In this document: in pieces, positions 1 to 11,157 of the stretch
How positions within the stretch are numbered: position 1 is the first letter of the stretch
How the letters are laid out: every line of letters starts with the position of its first letter
Origin: Clytia hemisphaerica
Taxonomy: Eukaryota > Cnidaria > Hydrozoa > Leptothecata > Clytiidae
NCBI GenBank assembly: GCA_902728285.1
Contig: CACVBU010000073.1
Span: 558,001-622,000, forward strand
Length of the DNA stretch: 64,000 nucleotides
Direction of reading: 5' to 3'
The notes under the pieces: generated by a model
What the model was told of the DNA's origin: nothing
What the model saw: the letters and a program-made list of their open reading frames with translations, nothing else
Databases searched by the model: none
Program-made: the position numbers and the translations under genes

Positions 1-1098
1 GATTCATGGCCTTCAATTCTAAAAGAGTTGACCAAGAATGGGTATGCCACAGTTCATTCGAGTGATGAGCCACCTATTAATGCTTTCAATTTCCGGTTAA
101 GAGGATTCAATAAGCAACCAACGCTGAAGTATCTGCGCACTTGGTGGCGCCAGACGGATGATTTGCAGAAAATCAAAAAACATAGATCAAAAACCTGCCC
201 CATCACATTCGGGATGGATTATACTAAAAACTTTTATAAGGAATACACCGAAGAGTTAAGTGCAGTATTTTTAATAAATTCTGCTCTCACTCATAATGAA
301 CCAAAGCGTGTTCAAATTTTTGATGATGGCTTTATAAATTTCTTTCACTATTTAAACGAATCGAAAAGATTGGAATCTACTGCTGTCATTTTCTTTGGTG
401 ATCATGGTATGAGAGAAGGGAGTTTTCGCAAAACCACTCAAGGCAAACTTGAAGAACGCCTTCCATTTATGGCTGTCACTCTTCCACCACTCTTCTATCA
501 AAGACATCCAGATTTAATCAAAAATCTTCAACGAAATTCGAAAGTCTTAACAACACCTTATGATATACATGCAACTCTAAAACATTTGATAAATTTCACA
601 AGCGGAGAGATACCAAAACATAAATTTGGTCGTAGTTTCTTTACAGATATTGTATCTTTGAATCGAGAATGTGGTGAAGCTGGTGTTGATTCTTTCTGGT
701 GTGTTTGCCAAGAATATAAAGTTCTCAAGAACTTTAGCAATCCCATTGTTCAAAACATAACAAAAGCAATCATTGAACATATTAATCTTGAGTTGGACAC
801 CAACGCTGTCAGCAAATCTCAATGCCAAGTTTTATCTTTAGCTAAAGTACAAAAAATTAGCAAAAGAATTGAAAATCGTTTATCCAAGTATGAAATTACA
901 TCTGATTTTCAGACTTTTGAAGTTTTAATTCAATTAAAACCTTGTGGAGGACTTTTTGAAGCAACAGCAGAATATGATATGAAAAATAAAAAAGTCAATG
1001 TTGGAAAAAATTTCAGTAGAATTAATTTATATGGAGATCAACCGAAATGTATTCAACAACAATTCCCTTATTTGAGGAAATTTTGCTGTTGTAAGTAA
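1..1098 (+). CDS. DUF229 family protein, C-terminal part (5' end outside window)
   Basis: The reading frame is open from base 1 to a TAA at 1096-1098, so the gene begins upstream; the first in-window Met-like codon is not its start. The protein resembles the DUF229 family of the alkaline phosphatase/sulfatase superfamily: an opening WPSILKELTKNGYATVH-type segment, then a metal-site-like FFGDHGMREG motif around residue 125, followed by an ERLPFMAVTLPP stretch. Family members are usually secreted or membrane-anchored proteins of 500-700 aa, so roughly half is present. Cysteines in the C-terminal third (CGEAG, CVCQEY, KPCGG, FCCCK) fit an extracellular fold. No introns are seen in this part. The true substrate is unknown. 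The 3' UTR is a MITE that starts three bases after the stop. Confidence 0.8.
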   Translation, partial: DSWPSILKELTKNGYATVHSSDEPPINAFNFRLRGFNKQPTLKYLRTWWRQTDDLQKIKKHRSKTCPITFGMDYTKNFYKEYTEELSAVFLINSALTHNEPKRVQIFDDGFINFFHYLNESKRLESTAVIFFGDHGMREGSFRKTTQGKLEERLPFMAVTLPPLFYQRHPDLIKNLQRNSKVLTTPYDIHATLKHLINFTSGEIPKHKFGRSFFTDIVSLNRECGEAGVDSFWCVCQEYKVLKNFSNPIVQNITKAIIEHINLELDTNAVSKSQCQVLSLAKVQKISKRIENRLSKYEITSDFQTFEVLIQLKPCGGLFEATAEYDMKNKKVNVGKNFSRINLYGDQPKCIQQQFPYLRKFCCCK

Positions 1099-1100
1099 TA

Positions 1101-1273
1101 AACCTTATCGGAGTTGTTGATTTTTCTAAAAAAGCGATGCATTGTGGGATTGTTTCGGGAGTATTACAATAGAAATATTTTAGAAATTCCTCGAGGGAAT
1201 TCTATTGTTATACACCCGAAACGATCCCACAATGCATCGCTTTTTTAGAAAAATTTAAAACTCCGATAAGGTC
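1101..1273. mobile_element. Foldback MITE directly after the DUF229 stop codon
   Basis: Left arm RACCTTATCGGAGTT at 1101 is the inverse of the right arm ending at 1273. The arms extend inward about 70 bp through GCGATGCATTGTGGGAT, leaving a short loop. TA dinucleotides flank both ends (1099-1100 and 1274-1275), consistent with a Tc1/mariner-like TA duplication. No coding capacity. Confidence 0.8.
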
Positions 1274-1863
1274 TATTAGAATCCTTCAATCTGTAATGCA
1301 TGATGGTTTTAGTATATTTAAAAAATGGTCAAAAATTTAATTCATTCAGCGTCTTTTGTGTCTTTTTGTTCAGTCCTTTGTTTTGGTCTTACGTCACTTT
1401 TCTGTTCAGTCTCTTGACAATTAATTCTACGCAGTCATTTTAAGTTCTTTTGTATCATTTATGTCATATAATTAGTTTATTCACACTCAGGCAATTATCT
1501 ACAATCAGTGCCATAACATATTGGCACTTTTGGCTAATTTACCATTTTTCGAAAATTGAAGTTCGAGCGAGAATGTCAATTTTGGGCCTTCAACTTGATT
1601 TCAACGATTATTTCGCTCTGGGAGGGAATTATTGGTTTATGTGTTTTCTTTTATGAATACACTAGGGAATAGTTACAAACATTTTAGCTAATTCTCTCCA
1701 ACAGAAACAATATTTGACGTCAAGGAGATCAGACGTCAAATAAAAAGTGGAGAGTTTCTAGTAAAAGATACAGTAAAAACAAAAAATTTCTTTAAAAAAT
1801 CAAAAAATCTGTATTTTTTCACCTAAACTAGAGCTCTAATCCACTATTCCTCAACATTTCCGG
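1274..1863 (+). other. Non-coding; probable LINE 5' UTR with a stem-loop
   Basis: No gene is seen. Near the LINE start a stem-loop at 1694-1754 pairs CTCTCCA with TGGAGAG and TATTTGACGTC with GACGTCAAATA. It lies about 110 bp before ORF1 and may belong to the LINE 5' UTR. The exact LINE 5' end could not be set. Confidence 0.4.
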
Positions 1864-3027
1864 ATGGACGAGGACACTACAGCCGACACCTCCATAGACG
1901 ATCACCCTAGTCAAAATTTTGACGAGCTGCGATGCTCCCAGACGAAATGTTACGGTTTGGAAGAAAATATCCTTGTTTGTATGGTATGCAACCGCTTCGT
2001 GCATTTTAGATGTTCCCAGCTCCCACCGTACCAAATTCAGGCCTTCCTGAGCACCAAGACAAAAAGAAACGGAAGATGGAACTTCTACTGTATCAACTGC
2101 GTGGAGGTACCCCAAGACCTTTATGCACTGTGTGATGTAGTAGAAGACGAAGTAACTGAACTCAAGAACGACATCTCGGAACGAGACCGAATCATCGAAG
2201 TTTTCGATGGTAACGAGAAGAAATTAATCAAGTCTGTCCAATCACTGAAGTCGCGTAATGCGAAACTCAAAGATAAGTCAATCGAGAGATGTTCCGTAGA
2301 CGAGATGAATCAAAAGATCCAAAAAGAGATCACTGAGCTTGGTGCAACCATGAAAGCGTCGATTATTGACGAGATCAAAGCGACACTCTTGAGCGTTGAA
2401 AACCAAATGACTGTGGTAAAGCAGTCTTATGCTAAAGCAGTTAAAGACCCTTTATTAGACGACTCTAACACCTCCATCAAGGAGGTTATTAGAGAAGCTC
2501 TACGAGAAGAAGATGCAGAAGAAACAAATAAACAAAAACGTGTCTCCAATGTCATTGTCCATGGAGTACCTGAACAAGATACCAACATGGACAAGAGCTG
2601 GGTGGACGATCTCATCAAAGAAACACATTCAAATGTAACAGTTAAGCGTGTTACTCGATTGGGTAAGACCTCAACCGACAGGAAACGTCCAATTTTGATC
2701 TGTCTATCAAGCGAAGACGAGAAATTCAATCTTCTCGGAAATTTACCTGCTCTTAAAGGAAATGAAAAGTTTTCTGGAGTGAGCATCACTGAAGACCTTA
2801 CGCCTGATTTGCGTAAGAAAGTGCACCAATTGTCTATCGAAGCTAAAGAATTGAATGCAACAAAATCTCCAACATCAGGAATATATCGCGTCCGTGGTAA
2901 TTCAAAAAACGGGTTCAGTATCAAGATGGTGCCACTCAAGAAAAAATCATCGATGAAGAAATCACCAACAGAGAAGAATGTCTCCTTCTCCGAAAACCTA
3001 ACAGAGACAAACATCATCAAAGAATAG
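1864..3027 (+). CDS. LINE ORF1 protein with PHD-like zinc finger
   Basis: This 387-aa ORF starts with a zinc finger whose spacing fits a C4HC3 PHD finger: Cys24, Cys29, Cys39, Cys42, His47, Cys50, Cys76, Cys79. A charged, heptad-like region (about 85-200) follows and is likely a coiled coil. The C-terminal part has NVIVHGVPEQ, then a VKRVTRLGK...RPILICL segment and a lysine-rich end, the pattern seen in ORF1 proteins of CR1/L2-type LINEs that bind nucleic acid. ORF2 begins 35 bp downstream on the same strand. No stops or frameshifts are seen, so the element is fairly young. The start Met is chosen because the zinc finger begins soon after it. Confidence 0.8.
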   Translation: MDEDTTADTSIDDHPSQNFDELRCSQTKCYGLEENILVCMVCNRFVHFRCSQLPPYQIQAFLSTKTKRNGRWNFYCINCVEVPQDLYALCDVVEDEVTELKNDISERDRIIEVFDGNEKKLIKSVQSLKSRNAKLKDKSIERCSVDEMNQKIQKEITELGATMKASIIDEIKATLLSVENQMTVVKQSYAKAVKDPLLDDSNTSIKEVIREALREEDAEETNKQKRVSNVIVHGVPEQDTNMDKSWVDDLIKETHSNVTVKRVTRLGKTSTDRKRPILICLSSEDEKFNLLGNLPALKGNEKFSGVSITEDLTPDLRKKVHQLSIEAKELNATKSPTSGIYRVRGNSKNGFSIKMVPLKKKSSMKKSPTEKNVSFSENLTETNIIKE

Positions 3028-3062
3028 GGGCAAAAACCGCTCCAAAACATATAATAAAAGAT

Positions 3063-5939
3063 ATGAAGATTCTTTATACAAATCCAGATCAGTTAACATC
3101 GTTTAAGAAAAAAGAATTACAGTCCATGGCCCGGGAAGAAAAGCCCCATATAATTGCAATCTGCGAAGCTAAGACAAAAGCAGGTGCCTTGAAGGAGCTA
3201 CATGAATATGAATTCGATGACTACAAAATCGCTAGCCAAGTTAACCTAGATACAGATCAAGGGCGTGGCATTGTCATATTTGTCCATATATCCATTAAAC
3301 ACTTGGTAATCGATGTCAAGCCTCCAGTGACTTTCAATGAAGTTTGCATGATTGAAGTACAACTATCAGGAAAAGATTTGCTCGCTGTTGCATGCATTTA
3401 TCGAAGCCCAACTAGATCTACGTCCTCCAACGAAAACAACAACAACCTAAACTTATTGATCAAGTCCATTGCATTAAACAAGAAATATTCGCACAAATGT
3501 TTGTTAGGTGATTTCAACTTTCCAACAATCAATTGGGAAAACTGGACCACCCCGCATCTGGAGGATAGCAAAGAAGAGAAATTCTTAAATGCTTTGAGAG
3601 ACGCATATCTCCATCAACATGTTAATGAACCAACTCGATGTAGAGGAACTGATGACCCATCCCTCATCGACTTGATCTTAACAGGCGAAGAAAACCAAAT
3701 TAGGAATCTCGACTACCTAAGACCACTAGGAAAAAGTGACCATAGTTCGTTGGCTTTCAATTTCGTTTGCTACGCATACTCCAAACCTACGCAAACAAGG
3801 TTCATCTATGCTTCGGCCAATTTCAAATTAATGAAAAATGACCCGACGTTGAGGGAATGGAAAGAAGGTTTCAAAAATTCATCCGTGAATAAATCAGTGG
3901 AAGATCTTTGGGAATCGTTCAAGAAAGTTGTCATTGATCTCAGAAATCGATTTGTCCCTTTGAAAGAAGTTGGAAACGATTTTTGGAGGAAAAAAGGTAA
4001 AGTTCCAATTGATAAGAATCTTCAAGATGAAATCAAGTTAAAGAAAACGCTCCATAGAAGGTGGTTAAGATCTGCACCTCTCGACAGAGATCGTCATCGT
4101 GCCAATTACACTATTGTAAGAAACAGAGTTAATCGTTTGATGTCAAAGGCCCACAGGACTTATGAAAAAAGCATTTGTGATAAATCCAAGGAAAAGCCAA
4201 AGATATTTTGGTCTCATGTAAGATCTAAACTTAAGTCATCAAGCGGAGTCTCACCACTACTTGAAAACCCTGATGACAAATCATCGATTAAACACGACGA
4301 TCTCGACAAGGCTAACATCCTACAAAAACAGTTTTGCAGCGTCTTTACCAATGAGCCCCCAGGAACGATTCCCGACTTTCCTACACGAACGGAGATTCAA
4401 GTTGAGAACATCATCATAACAGAAGATATGATGAGAAAACAGATAAAATTGCTGGACGTGAGTAAATCCTTCGGTCCGGATGATGTACACCCGAAAATGT
4501 TAGTTGAACTGATCGACCATCTAGCCGAACCCCTGTCTATCATCATGAATAAGACCTTGTCTGAGGGAACAATACCAAAAGATTGGAAGATGGCACATGT
4601 GACTCCAATTTATAAAAACAAGGGTGCCCAAAACCTTGCGATAAATTACAGACCTGTTAGTTTGACTTCAGTAGTCTGTAAGTTAATGGAATCATTTATA
4701 AGAAAGCACATTATGAAGCATCTAACTGACGAAAAGCTTCTAACCAACAAGCAATACGGTTTCATTAGTCGCCGCTCCACCGTCACACAACTCCTAAATT
4801 ATTTGGACAAGTGCTGTGAAAGTATAGCTAACGGAAGTGTTGTTGACACTATATATTTCGATTTTGCGAAAGCTTTTGATACTGTTCCCTATCGCCGTCT
4901 ACTTAAAAAGCTGAAAGGATATGGAGTATCTGGAAACATCTTGACTGACAGAAAACAATTGGTTAAGGTTAACAAAACTCGATCTAAGACGGACGATGTT
5001 ATCAGTGGTATTCCCCAAGGAAGTGTTTTGGGACCACTTCTCTTCGTTATCTACATCAACGACCTTCCTGACAATGTGCTGTCTTCGATTCTCCTATTTG
5101 CTGACGACACGAAGATTTTCAGAGAAGTCAACTCGATTGAGGACTCATTGGCTATCCAACAAGACATACACAAACTTGAAAAGTGGTCAAATGATTGGCT
5201 ATTAAGATTTCACCCAGATAAGTGCCACGTTCTCACTCTCGGTAAATATTGGAATATTGTCCACGCGCACCCTTATTCACTTAGAGGTGAACAACTTGAA
5301 CATGTTTTCGTTGAAAAAGATCTCGGTGTTCTGATAGACTCTGACTTATCCTTTGAAGAACACATATCAAAACAAGTGAAAAAAGCTAATTCCATTCTAG
5401 GAGTCATCAGAAGAGGTTTCGAAGACCTTAGCCTTAAAACTTTCTTCACTCTGTACACAACCTTTGTCCGGCCTCATCTCGAGTATGCCCAATCTGTATG
5501 GTCACCAAAACTACGTAAGGACATCAACTTAATTGAGGGCGTTCAACGACGTGCCACTAGGATGGTCAGAAGGTTAAGTAATCTACCATACGAGCAGCGC
5601 CTACGAAAACTTGACTTGCCTTCTCTCGAATTCAGAAGACACTTCGGAGACATGGTTCAGATCTACAAACACTTGCACTTCTACGATAAGGACACCACAG
5701 TGGGAAAGTTTATTCGCAGGGTGCGTCCATCTCGAACTCACGATTACGAACTGATACCAAACTTTGCAGACGATGGATTTAGAGGTGTCCAGACCAAGTC
5801 ATTTTACTATCGATGTGTGACAGCATGGAACCAGCTACCAAAAGAGACTGTTAACGCTACTAGCATCAAAGCGTTCAAAGAAGAACTAACCAAGGCATGG
5901 ATGGAACATCCATTGCGCTACGAATCAAGATCTTTGTAA
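3063..5939 (+). CDS. LINE ORF2: AP endonuclease plus reverse transcriptase (CR1/L2-like)
   Basis: A 958-aa ORF. The N-terminal third is an apurinic-like endonuclease: ICEAKT (Glu35), LLGDFNFP (Asp150, Asn152) and SDHSS near residue 226. The reverse transcriptase follows: NYRPVSLTSVVCK, DFAKAFDTV, ISGIPQGSVLGP and the catalytic FADD near residue 680. The C-terminal part (RPHLEYAQSVW, EGVQRRATRM) is typical of CR1/L2/Jockey-group LINEs. The ORF is uninterrupted, but about seven residues appear to be missing just before TDRKQ (about residue 627), where related RTs carry a WxKSFL-type motif; the second LINE in this window has WLKSFLTERKQ there. That in-frame deletion probably inactivates the enzyme. 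Gly to Arg in the RSGRS-type motif (SRRST) is also unusual. Confidence 0.88.
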   Translation: MKILYTNPDQLTSFKKKELQSMAREEKPHIIAICEAKTKAGALKELHEYEFDDYKIASQVNLDTDQGRGIVIFVHISIKHLVIDVKPPVTFNEVCMIEVQLSGKDLLAVACIYRSPTRSTSSNENNNNLNLLIKSIALNKKYSHKCLLGDFNFPTINWENWTTPHLEDSKEEKFLNALRDAYLHQHVNEPTRCRGTDDPSLIDLILTGEENQIRNLDYLRPLGKSDHSSLAFNFVCYAYSKPTQTRFIYASANFKLMKNDPTLREWKEGFKNSSVNKSVEDLWESFKKVVIDLRNRFVPLKEVGNDFWRKKGKVPIDKNLQDEIKLKKTLHRRWLRSAPLDRDRHRANYTIVRNRVNRLMSKAHRTYEKSICDKSKEKPKIFWSHVRSKLKSSSGVSPLLENPDDKSSIKHDDLDKANILQKQFCSVFTNEPPGTIPDFPTRTEIQVENIIITEDMMRKQIKLLDVSKSFGPDDVHPKMLVELIDHLAEPLSIIMNKTLSEGTIPKDWKMAHVTPIYKNKGAQNLAINYRPVSLTSVVCKLMESFIRKHIMKHLTDEKLLTNKQYGFISRRSTVTQLLNYLDKCCESIANGSVVDTIYFDFAKAFDTVPYRRLLKKLKGYGVSGNILTDRKQLVKVNKTRSKTDDVISGIPQGSVLGPLLFVIYINDLPDNVLSSILLFADDTKIFREVNSIEDSLAIQQDIHKLEKWSNDWLLRFHPDKCHVLTLGKYWNIVHAHPYSLRGEQLEHVFVEKDLGVLIDSDLSFEEHISKQVKKANSILGVIRRGFEDLSLKTFFTLYTTFVRPHLEYAQSVWSPKLRKDINLIEGVQRRATRMVRRLSNLPYEQRLRKLDLPSLEFRRHFGDMVQIYKHLHFYDKDTTVGKFIRRVRPSRTHDYELIPNFADDGFRGVQTKSFYYRCVTAWNQLPKETVNATSIKAFKEELTKAWMEHPLRYESRSL

Positions 5940-6063
5940 TTGTAGACGATAGATCGGTTTAGAGGCCCTCGTGTGCCTTGACTGTAAATCTTCATAAAAA
6001 AAACATTACTCCCGTATGAATAGAAGCCTTATGGCTAACAGATAATAATATATATTCTCCAAG

Positions 6064-6703
6064 CAACGGATTAGAATAGGTGGATTAAGAACTCATAGAA
6101 AACACTCCTCGTTAGGTTATCAAACTTTTTTACGAGTTTGCTAGCAATTAAAACTTGATAAGTTGTAAAAAAGTTGTAAAAAATCATTACTTTCAACATT
6201 TTCATTGGTCATTACGTATCACGTGGTACATTTTAAATAAGAAAATGCACTTTTTTAGCCCTTTCTATCCAATGCAGAAATTAGCCAAATAATTTGAAAT
6301 TTATTTTCCTAATTCTAAATACAGTCTTCTTTCACCAGTATGCAACCCATTCGTGACCCATCGATAGTTTCTTAGTTATAGACCATACGTTAAATTTCAC
6401 TTATCTGAAGATTGCCATTGACAGAAGATTAAAAATTTACATTAAAACTGGTCTAGCGTTTGTTGATGCTAAAACTTAAGTGCAGGACTTAAAATATTTG
6501 CAAAATCATCAAAATTGATCGAATCATAGGACAAATTCGTTTTCGAAACTGTATAAATTGGAAAATTGTTCTTATAAAAACAATGAAAAAACTAAACGAG
6601 GAGTGCGCAGAGTCATTTACAGATTTTTCTTGTAACAATGAGAAGACAATGGATCTCTCTTGGGAGCAACGAGAGAAGTTAATCCACCTATTCTAATCCG
6701 TTG
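6064..6703. mobile_element. 640-bp non-autonomous DNA transposon, 7-bp TSD
   Basis: Terminal inverted repeats (TIRs) of about 25 bp begin CAACGGATTAGAATAGG. The flanks are perfect 7-bp direct repeats CTCCAAG at 6057-6063 and 6704-6710. No transposase ORF inside. The superfamily is unassigned; CA ends with a 7-bp duplication suit P-like or Dada-like elements better than hAT (8 bp). Confidence 0.85.
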
Positions 6704-6710
6704 CTCCAAG

Positions 6711-8224
6711 GAACCTTAATAACTATATGATCTCACGATTTCTCAATACAGTAGTCCCATATGGATATAAGTTATATTGATTTATAGATATATATATAAT
6801 TCCCAGAGGTACCTTAACAGCTATTTTTCATCGTATCAAATCAGTGAACCGTATCCTCATACAAGATAAATGACCAACAAAAAATTAGATTATCAGTGCG
6901 TGTATTAGTTCACTGACACACCCTAATCTCTAGTCTTAAACGAAAGTAGCTTCTGATAATCAGCAAAATATTTAACATGTTATATTTTTCTTCAGTTGAA
7001 ACACTTCTACTATTTGAATAGGAATATTTAACAGGGCGTTAGCAAACTTACGGTTTTCCCCTGTCAAAATAGCTCAAAATGAGAACTCCTACTTTCGCCT
7101 ACGTGGAGAGACAGGTTTTTCATCCGGGGTGAAGACGATCTATTAGCAAAAAGATCTATTCAGCTAACGACGCCTGTAGGATTGTAAAATTTTACAGACA
7201 TTTGATTTCTCTTTATATCAGGAAAGGTTTTGCCTCCAATATACTAGTTATTTGTATACTCTATTATTTCTAGTCACTTATAATTGCTCGTGTTCAGTGC
7301 TCGAAATACACGGCAATCCATATTGAATACTTTGATTCCCTAGTTTGTTCAAAAAGAAAATAAGTTATATCCGTTTGAGCGAAGCGAATTAGGATATAAC
7401 TAGGCTATATTTCAAGCCCTACTGGACCATTTTTGAACTTTTGGATCCTCAGATCCTAAGGTCCTAAGTCTTAAGTCTAGCGTTAATACTCTACCCTTCG
7501 AATCTACTTTAGAGCACTTGCAAATCGATTGTGGTTTCAAAACACCCCGGTGGATTTGCTTTTTGTGCCAAGTATTTCGTCACCGATTGTAGTATTTCAA
7601 TTTTGTTCAAGTTAAGTACGCGTATTTTTCTCTCGATTTTCATGAATCATTCATCAAGCTATGAGAAGCTTTGTGTGTAGTTGCATCGATCAATATGGAG
7701 TTTCAGTCTTAGTCAGTTTTTGGTTTAAATTATTCACAAATCAAATTTTATTAAACTTTCACCTTTTGTGCTTAGTTTTCACATACTGGCTACCTGGTAT
7801 GTTGTTTTCTGCCTTTTGCCTCTCTGTGTTTTTCTGTTTATCAGCCTATTTGTAACCTGATAACAGCTGTTCATAATTTTCTTACGTGCACGATAAACCT
7901 CTGAAGGTACTTGAAAATTATACATCTGAGGAAAATAGTCCTCCCGCGGAAAATTTTACAACAAGAATCTTGTTGTGCGCTAGAAAGTCAAAAACTGATA
8001 CGGCGCCCTATTCGTAAACACAATCACGCAACTTTGTTGTCATCCCCAGTCCTTTTAGACGAACGCGGCCCTTACGATTTCGAGATTGTATATTCGTCAG
8101 ATTGTATGTTTTCACCCATCCCTTTAGAGCTTCAGCGTGGTGGGCAGAAAACAACCACAATCTGATCTCAGGTTACCTATTTGGGGCTCCCCCAGTGGTT
8201 TGCATGAATGCGTGAATGGGCTTG
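6711..8224. other. Non-coding stretch
   Basis: No gene recognised. Small ORFs at 7661-8349 have no recognisable motif. A short inverted repeat (AGTTATATCC / GGATATAACT) lies at about 7363-7401. Confidence 0.4.
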
Positions 8225-8859
8225 CAGTTAGTCACACTAGGAAATCAAGCTTTCAGAAAAAACAGCATCAGTCATCTACAGGATGTAATTGCAACAACAA
8301 GGATGAGAGTTACCTAAATCAACTTCAAGTTCCAAAGACAATTAATTAAAACTTGAAAATTTAAAATGAGCCTAAATGACTGATTGCAAACGTGCATCAG
8401 CCAGAATATCAATCAACCAAATTTTTTCATTCAATTCCCGAGATAGCGCTTCGATTTTTAAGGCCTTGTTTACACGCTAAAGTAAACATAATTCCACACA
8501 TGTAAATGGGTCAGTGTTTGAGGTCCGGCTAAATTTTCGGGAAATAGCCTATCCGGTGGTGCGCAGATCTAGGTGGGTTCAGTCTCCTCCGTAGATCTTT
8601 TTCTTGGGAAGTTGATCTTCAAATTAGTTTTCAAGATTGGCTTGGCTCAAATCTTTTCATCTATGACTCAAATTTCAGGCGACTTCTCATAGTTTTTGAA
8701 AATGTTAATTTCATTAAAAAGCGCCGGGTTATTTTTTCATTAATCTCTTTAGAAGTTTTGCGGCGCATTTGTTTGCTTACGAGTCTAGTAAATGATATTG
8801 CACTTTCGCAGCATTAATCTTTGATATTTATTTCGGCGGGACGCTAGTGTGACTAACTG
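8225..8859. mobile_element. MITE family CAGTTAGTCACACTAG, copy 1 (635 bp)
   Basis: Perfect 16-bp ends CAGTTAGTCACACTAG at 8225 and its inverse ending at 8859. The interior matches, in reverse complement, the copy at 61643-62254 over nearly its whole length. CTTG stands directly left (8221-8224) and one base beyond the right end (8861-8864), close to the clean 4-bp duplication of the other copy. Confidence 0.85.
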
Positions 8860-9020
8860 ACTTGCGTGAATGCGTGAAAATTAAAGAAAAACTGCTGAAT
8901 GCGTGAATTGGAAAGCTTTGCGTGAACAAAAATTGCACGAATTGCGAAAAAACATTGTGTGAATGCGTGAATTTGGGAGAACAAATTTGCGTGATTGCGT
9001 GAATTGAAGGTCCACTGGAG
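8860..9020. repeat. Degenerate GCGTGAATTG-type repeats
   Basis: About ten imperfect copies of a GCGTGAAT(TG) motif in 160 bp. Similar GCGTGAATGCGTGAA units lie at 8207-8219, just left of the MITE, so the MITE split this simple repeat. A related run (GATTACGTGAATTA) occurs at 10208-10272. Confidence 0.6.
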
Positions 9021-9372
9021 GGCCTCCTATTTGGCTCAGATGTCTGGAGTTTGACTATTTTTGATATTTTCTAGATCGATTTCTTTAAATTTAAGTTAGG
9101 TTTCATTAATTTGGGTATATTTTCACGATATTTCTTGTGCGACCTTCACGATATACTTTTAAGGACATTTTTATCAATTTCCCCAAGATTTCGGTTCAAA
9201 TTTCTTGTTATTTTTCGTTCATCAATATCTCGTTACTTAGTTTTGTTATTATCTTTAATGTTCAGTTTGAACAATCGTATATCATTCAATCAAAGTTACA
9301 AACGGAGCATTATTATTTCGGTGCAAAACACAATCTTAGAGACATAATTTTTACACTAGATTCTATACTAAC

Positions 9373-9674
9373 CAGTTGGGTGTTTAAGATAAAAACGGCA
9401 ATTTTTTTAACGATGAAATGTCGAGTCAGCAGAAATGTGCTGTCCTTATAAGGGCAAAGATGTCAGAGGTGTTTGAAAAATGTAAAATTATATCGAGCAG
9501 GGAAAGGTTTTTCGGATCTTTAAAGTGATTTTTTAAATTTTTCATTGCTCAATAACATAAAAAGTTCTATAATGAGATATAAAAAGAACCTGTCTGCTGA
9601 TTCAGCATTTCATCGTTAAAAAAATTGCCGTAATTTCGGCAATAATTGCCATTTTTATCTTAAACACCCAACTG
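9373..9674. mobile_element. 302-bp MITE with 5-bp TSD
   Basis: TIRs of about 45 bp beginning CAGTTGGGTGTTTAAGAT, the right arm having a small extra segment. Direct repeats CTAAC flank at 9368-9372 and 9675-9679. Five-base duplications occur in Transib-type elements, but the TIR start does not settle the superfamily. Confidence 0.82.
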
Positions 9675-10324
9675 CTAACAAAACCATCTTATTACTGTAA
9701 AAGAATCTTTAATTTAAAACTTTCTCGAGATTTTTTTGAAAAGTGTATTGATTTTACAGCCTCTTGAATTTATGATTTCCACCATCGCAATGTTATTTGA
9801 CACGACATCACGAATCAGCTGCCGATTGACGGCAAGAAACATATTCACTATTTTTACGTCACTTAAAACCGATCAACTGTTAGGTCTAAGATGTATGCAA
9901 TATACTGTCTCAGTAAAAGATTAGATTCTTTATTTAACTTAAGATGAAAATACCGAAATGGTGTTATAAAATATGGTATAAAATCCATGGGGGGGGGCAC
10001 TTGATTCAAAAACGACCTTTATGTGTGGCCAGAAACTAGGTCTTTTTAATCTAACCTTCACGCATACAGTGAGAGAGAGAAAATTTAGTCAAGTTTGGGT
10101 GAAAAATCGACCCCTTAAGATGCATTTTCTTGAGCATTTTTTTCCATTTAAAGATATAAAAAAAATTCCAAAAAACTTCGTTTTGCTCACTTTTTACACC
10201 CTTATTGTGCGTGATTTTTTCTGGCGATTACGTGAATTAATTACGTGAAATTCTTTTTTCGTGATTACGTGATCAGAGAGGTCAAAATGTGATCATGATT
10301 TGAAAGATTTTTGGTACGTAACAG

Positions 10325-10905
10325 CATAGAGGTATAAAGAAAGACAGGAGATGAATTTGTCGGTAATTGGTCGTTAAAGTCTTTTGATTTCTTTTATGTC
10401 ATAAATCAAAAGAAATTCTAGGCTCGCCCGACGACGACTTTTTAGTAGAACTCAAGTCTGTTCTGAACATTCTTACTATCAGCATCGAAGATTTCTAGCC
10501 TTCTAATATACGAGAATAAAATAAAATTTAGCTCCACGAAATAAGTTTGCGTTCAATTTTGGCATCCATTAAATTTTGTTTTGAAAAGATATTTTCTCTA
10601 GCCATAAAATAAAAAGTTCTTTATAAGCACACACAATTTCAGCCCCAATTTGTAGACAAAAAGTCGCTGGAGAATTTTGGAGGAAAGTATTAGGCAATAG
10701 GGTTCACCTTGAAGAAAATGTTGATCGAAAAATCTTGTCATGAAGGATTGCAGTTAGCCAATAGGATTTCACCTATCAACAAATAAGCTCATTAAAAATG
10801 CACGATATATGAGATTATGAGCATGCATACCTCGTAATTTTTTTAAACATATAGGGCGAGCATGGTTACAATAGCATACTTCTCCTGTTTCTTTATACCT
10901 CCATG
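10325..10905. mobile_element. CATGGAGGTATA MITE family, uninterrupted copy A (581 bp)
   Basis: TIRs CATAGAGGTATAAAGAAA / inverse of CATGGAGGTATAAAGAAA. Perfect 7-bp duplication GTAACAG at 10318-10324 and 10906-10912. No ORF. The interior aligns with copy B (11288-13159) once B's three insertions are removed. Confidence 0.85.
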
Positions 10906-11157
10906 GTAACAGTAAGGTCATTTATCTTAAGTACCATATGTAACCCATATTTGGGTTGATTAGGAATTCTTCAGGGGGAATTTTCCGGTTGGAAATGTTC
11001 AGTATGATGAAGATTCACGGGACACAAATTTGACCACGCCCCTTTTTCTTGTCAAAACTAACCCGTAATAATTTTTTGATGTAGATGGAGCTTCTAATGG
11101 ATTATAAGTCCCTATTTCCACTGACAAAGTCACAAGATTTTTAAAAGCATTTTCAAA

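Larger units (their letters stand above)
1694..6056 (+). mobile_element. CR1/L2-like non-LTR retrotransposon, nearly full length
   Basis: Contains the stem-loop 5' region, ORF1 and ORF2 above, and a short 3' UTR with an A-rich stretch at 5994-6004. Neither end is defined by a target duplication. A MITE at 6064-6703 is inserted beside or within the 3' tail. Confidence 0.65.
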
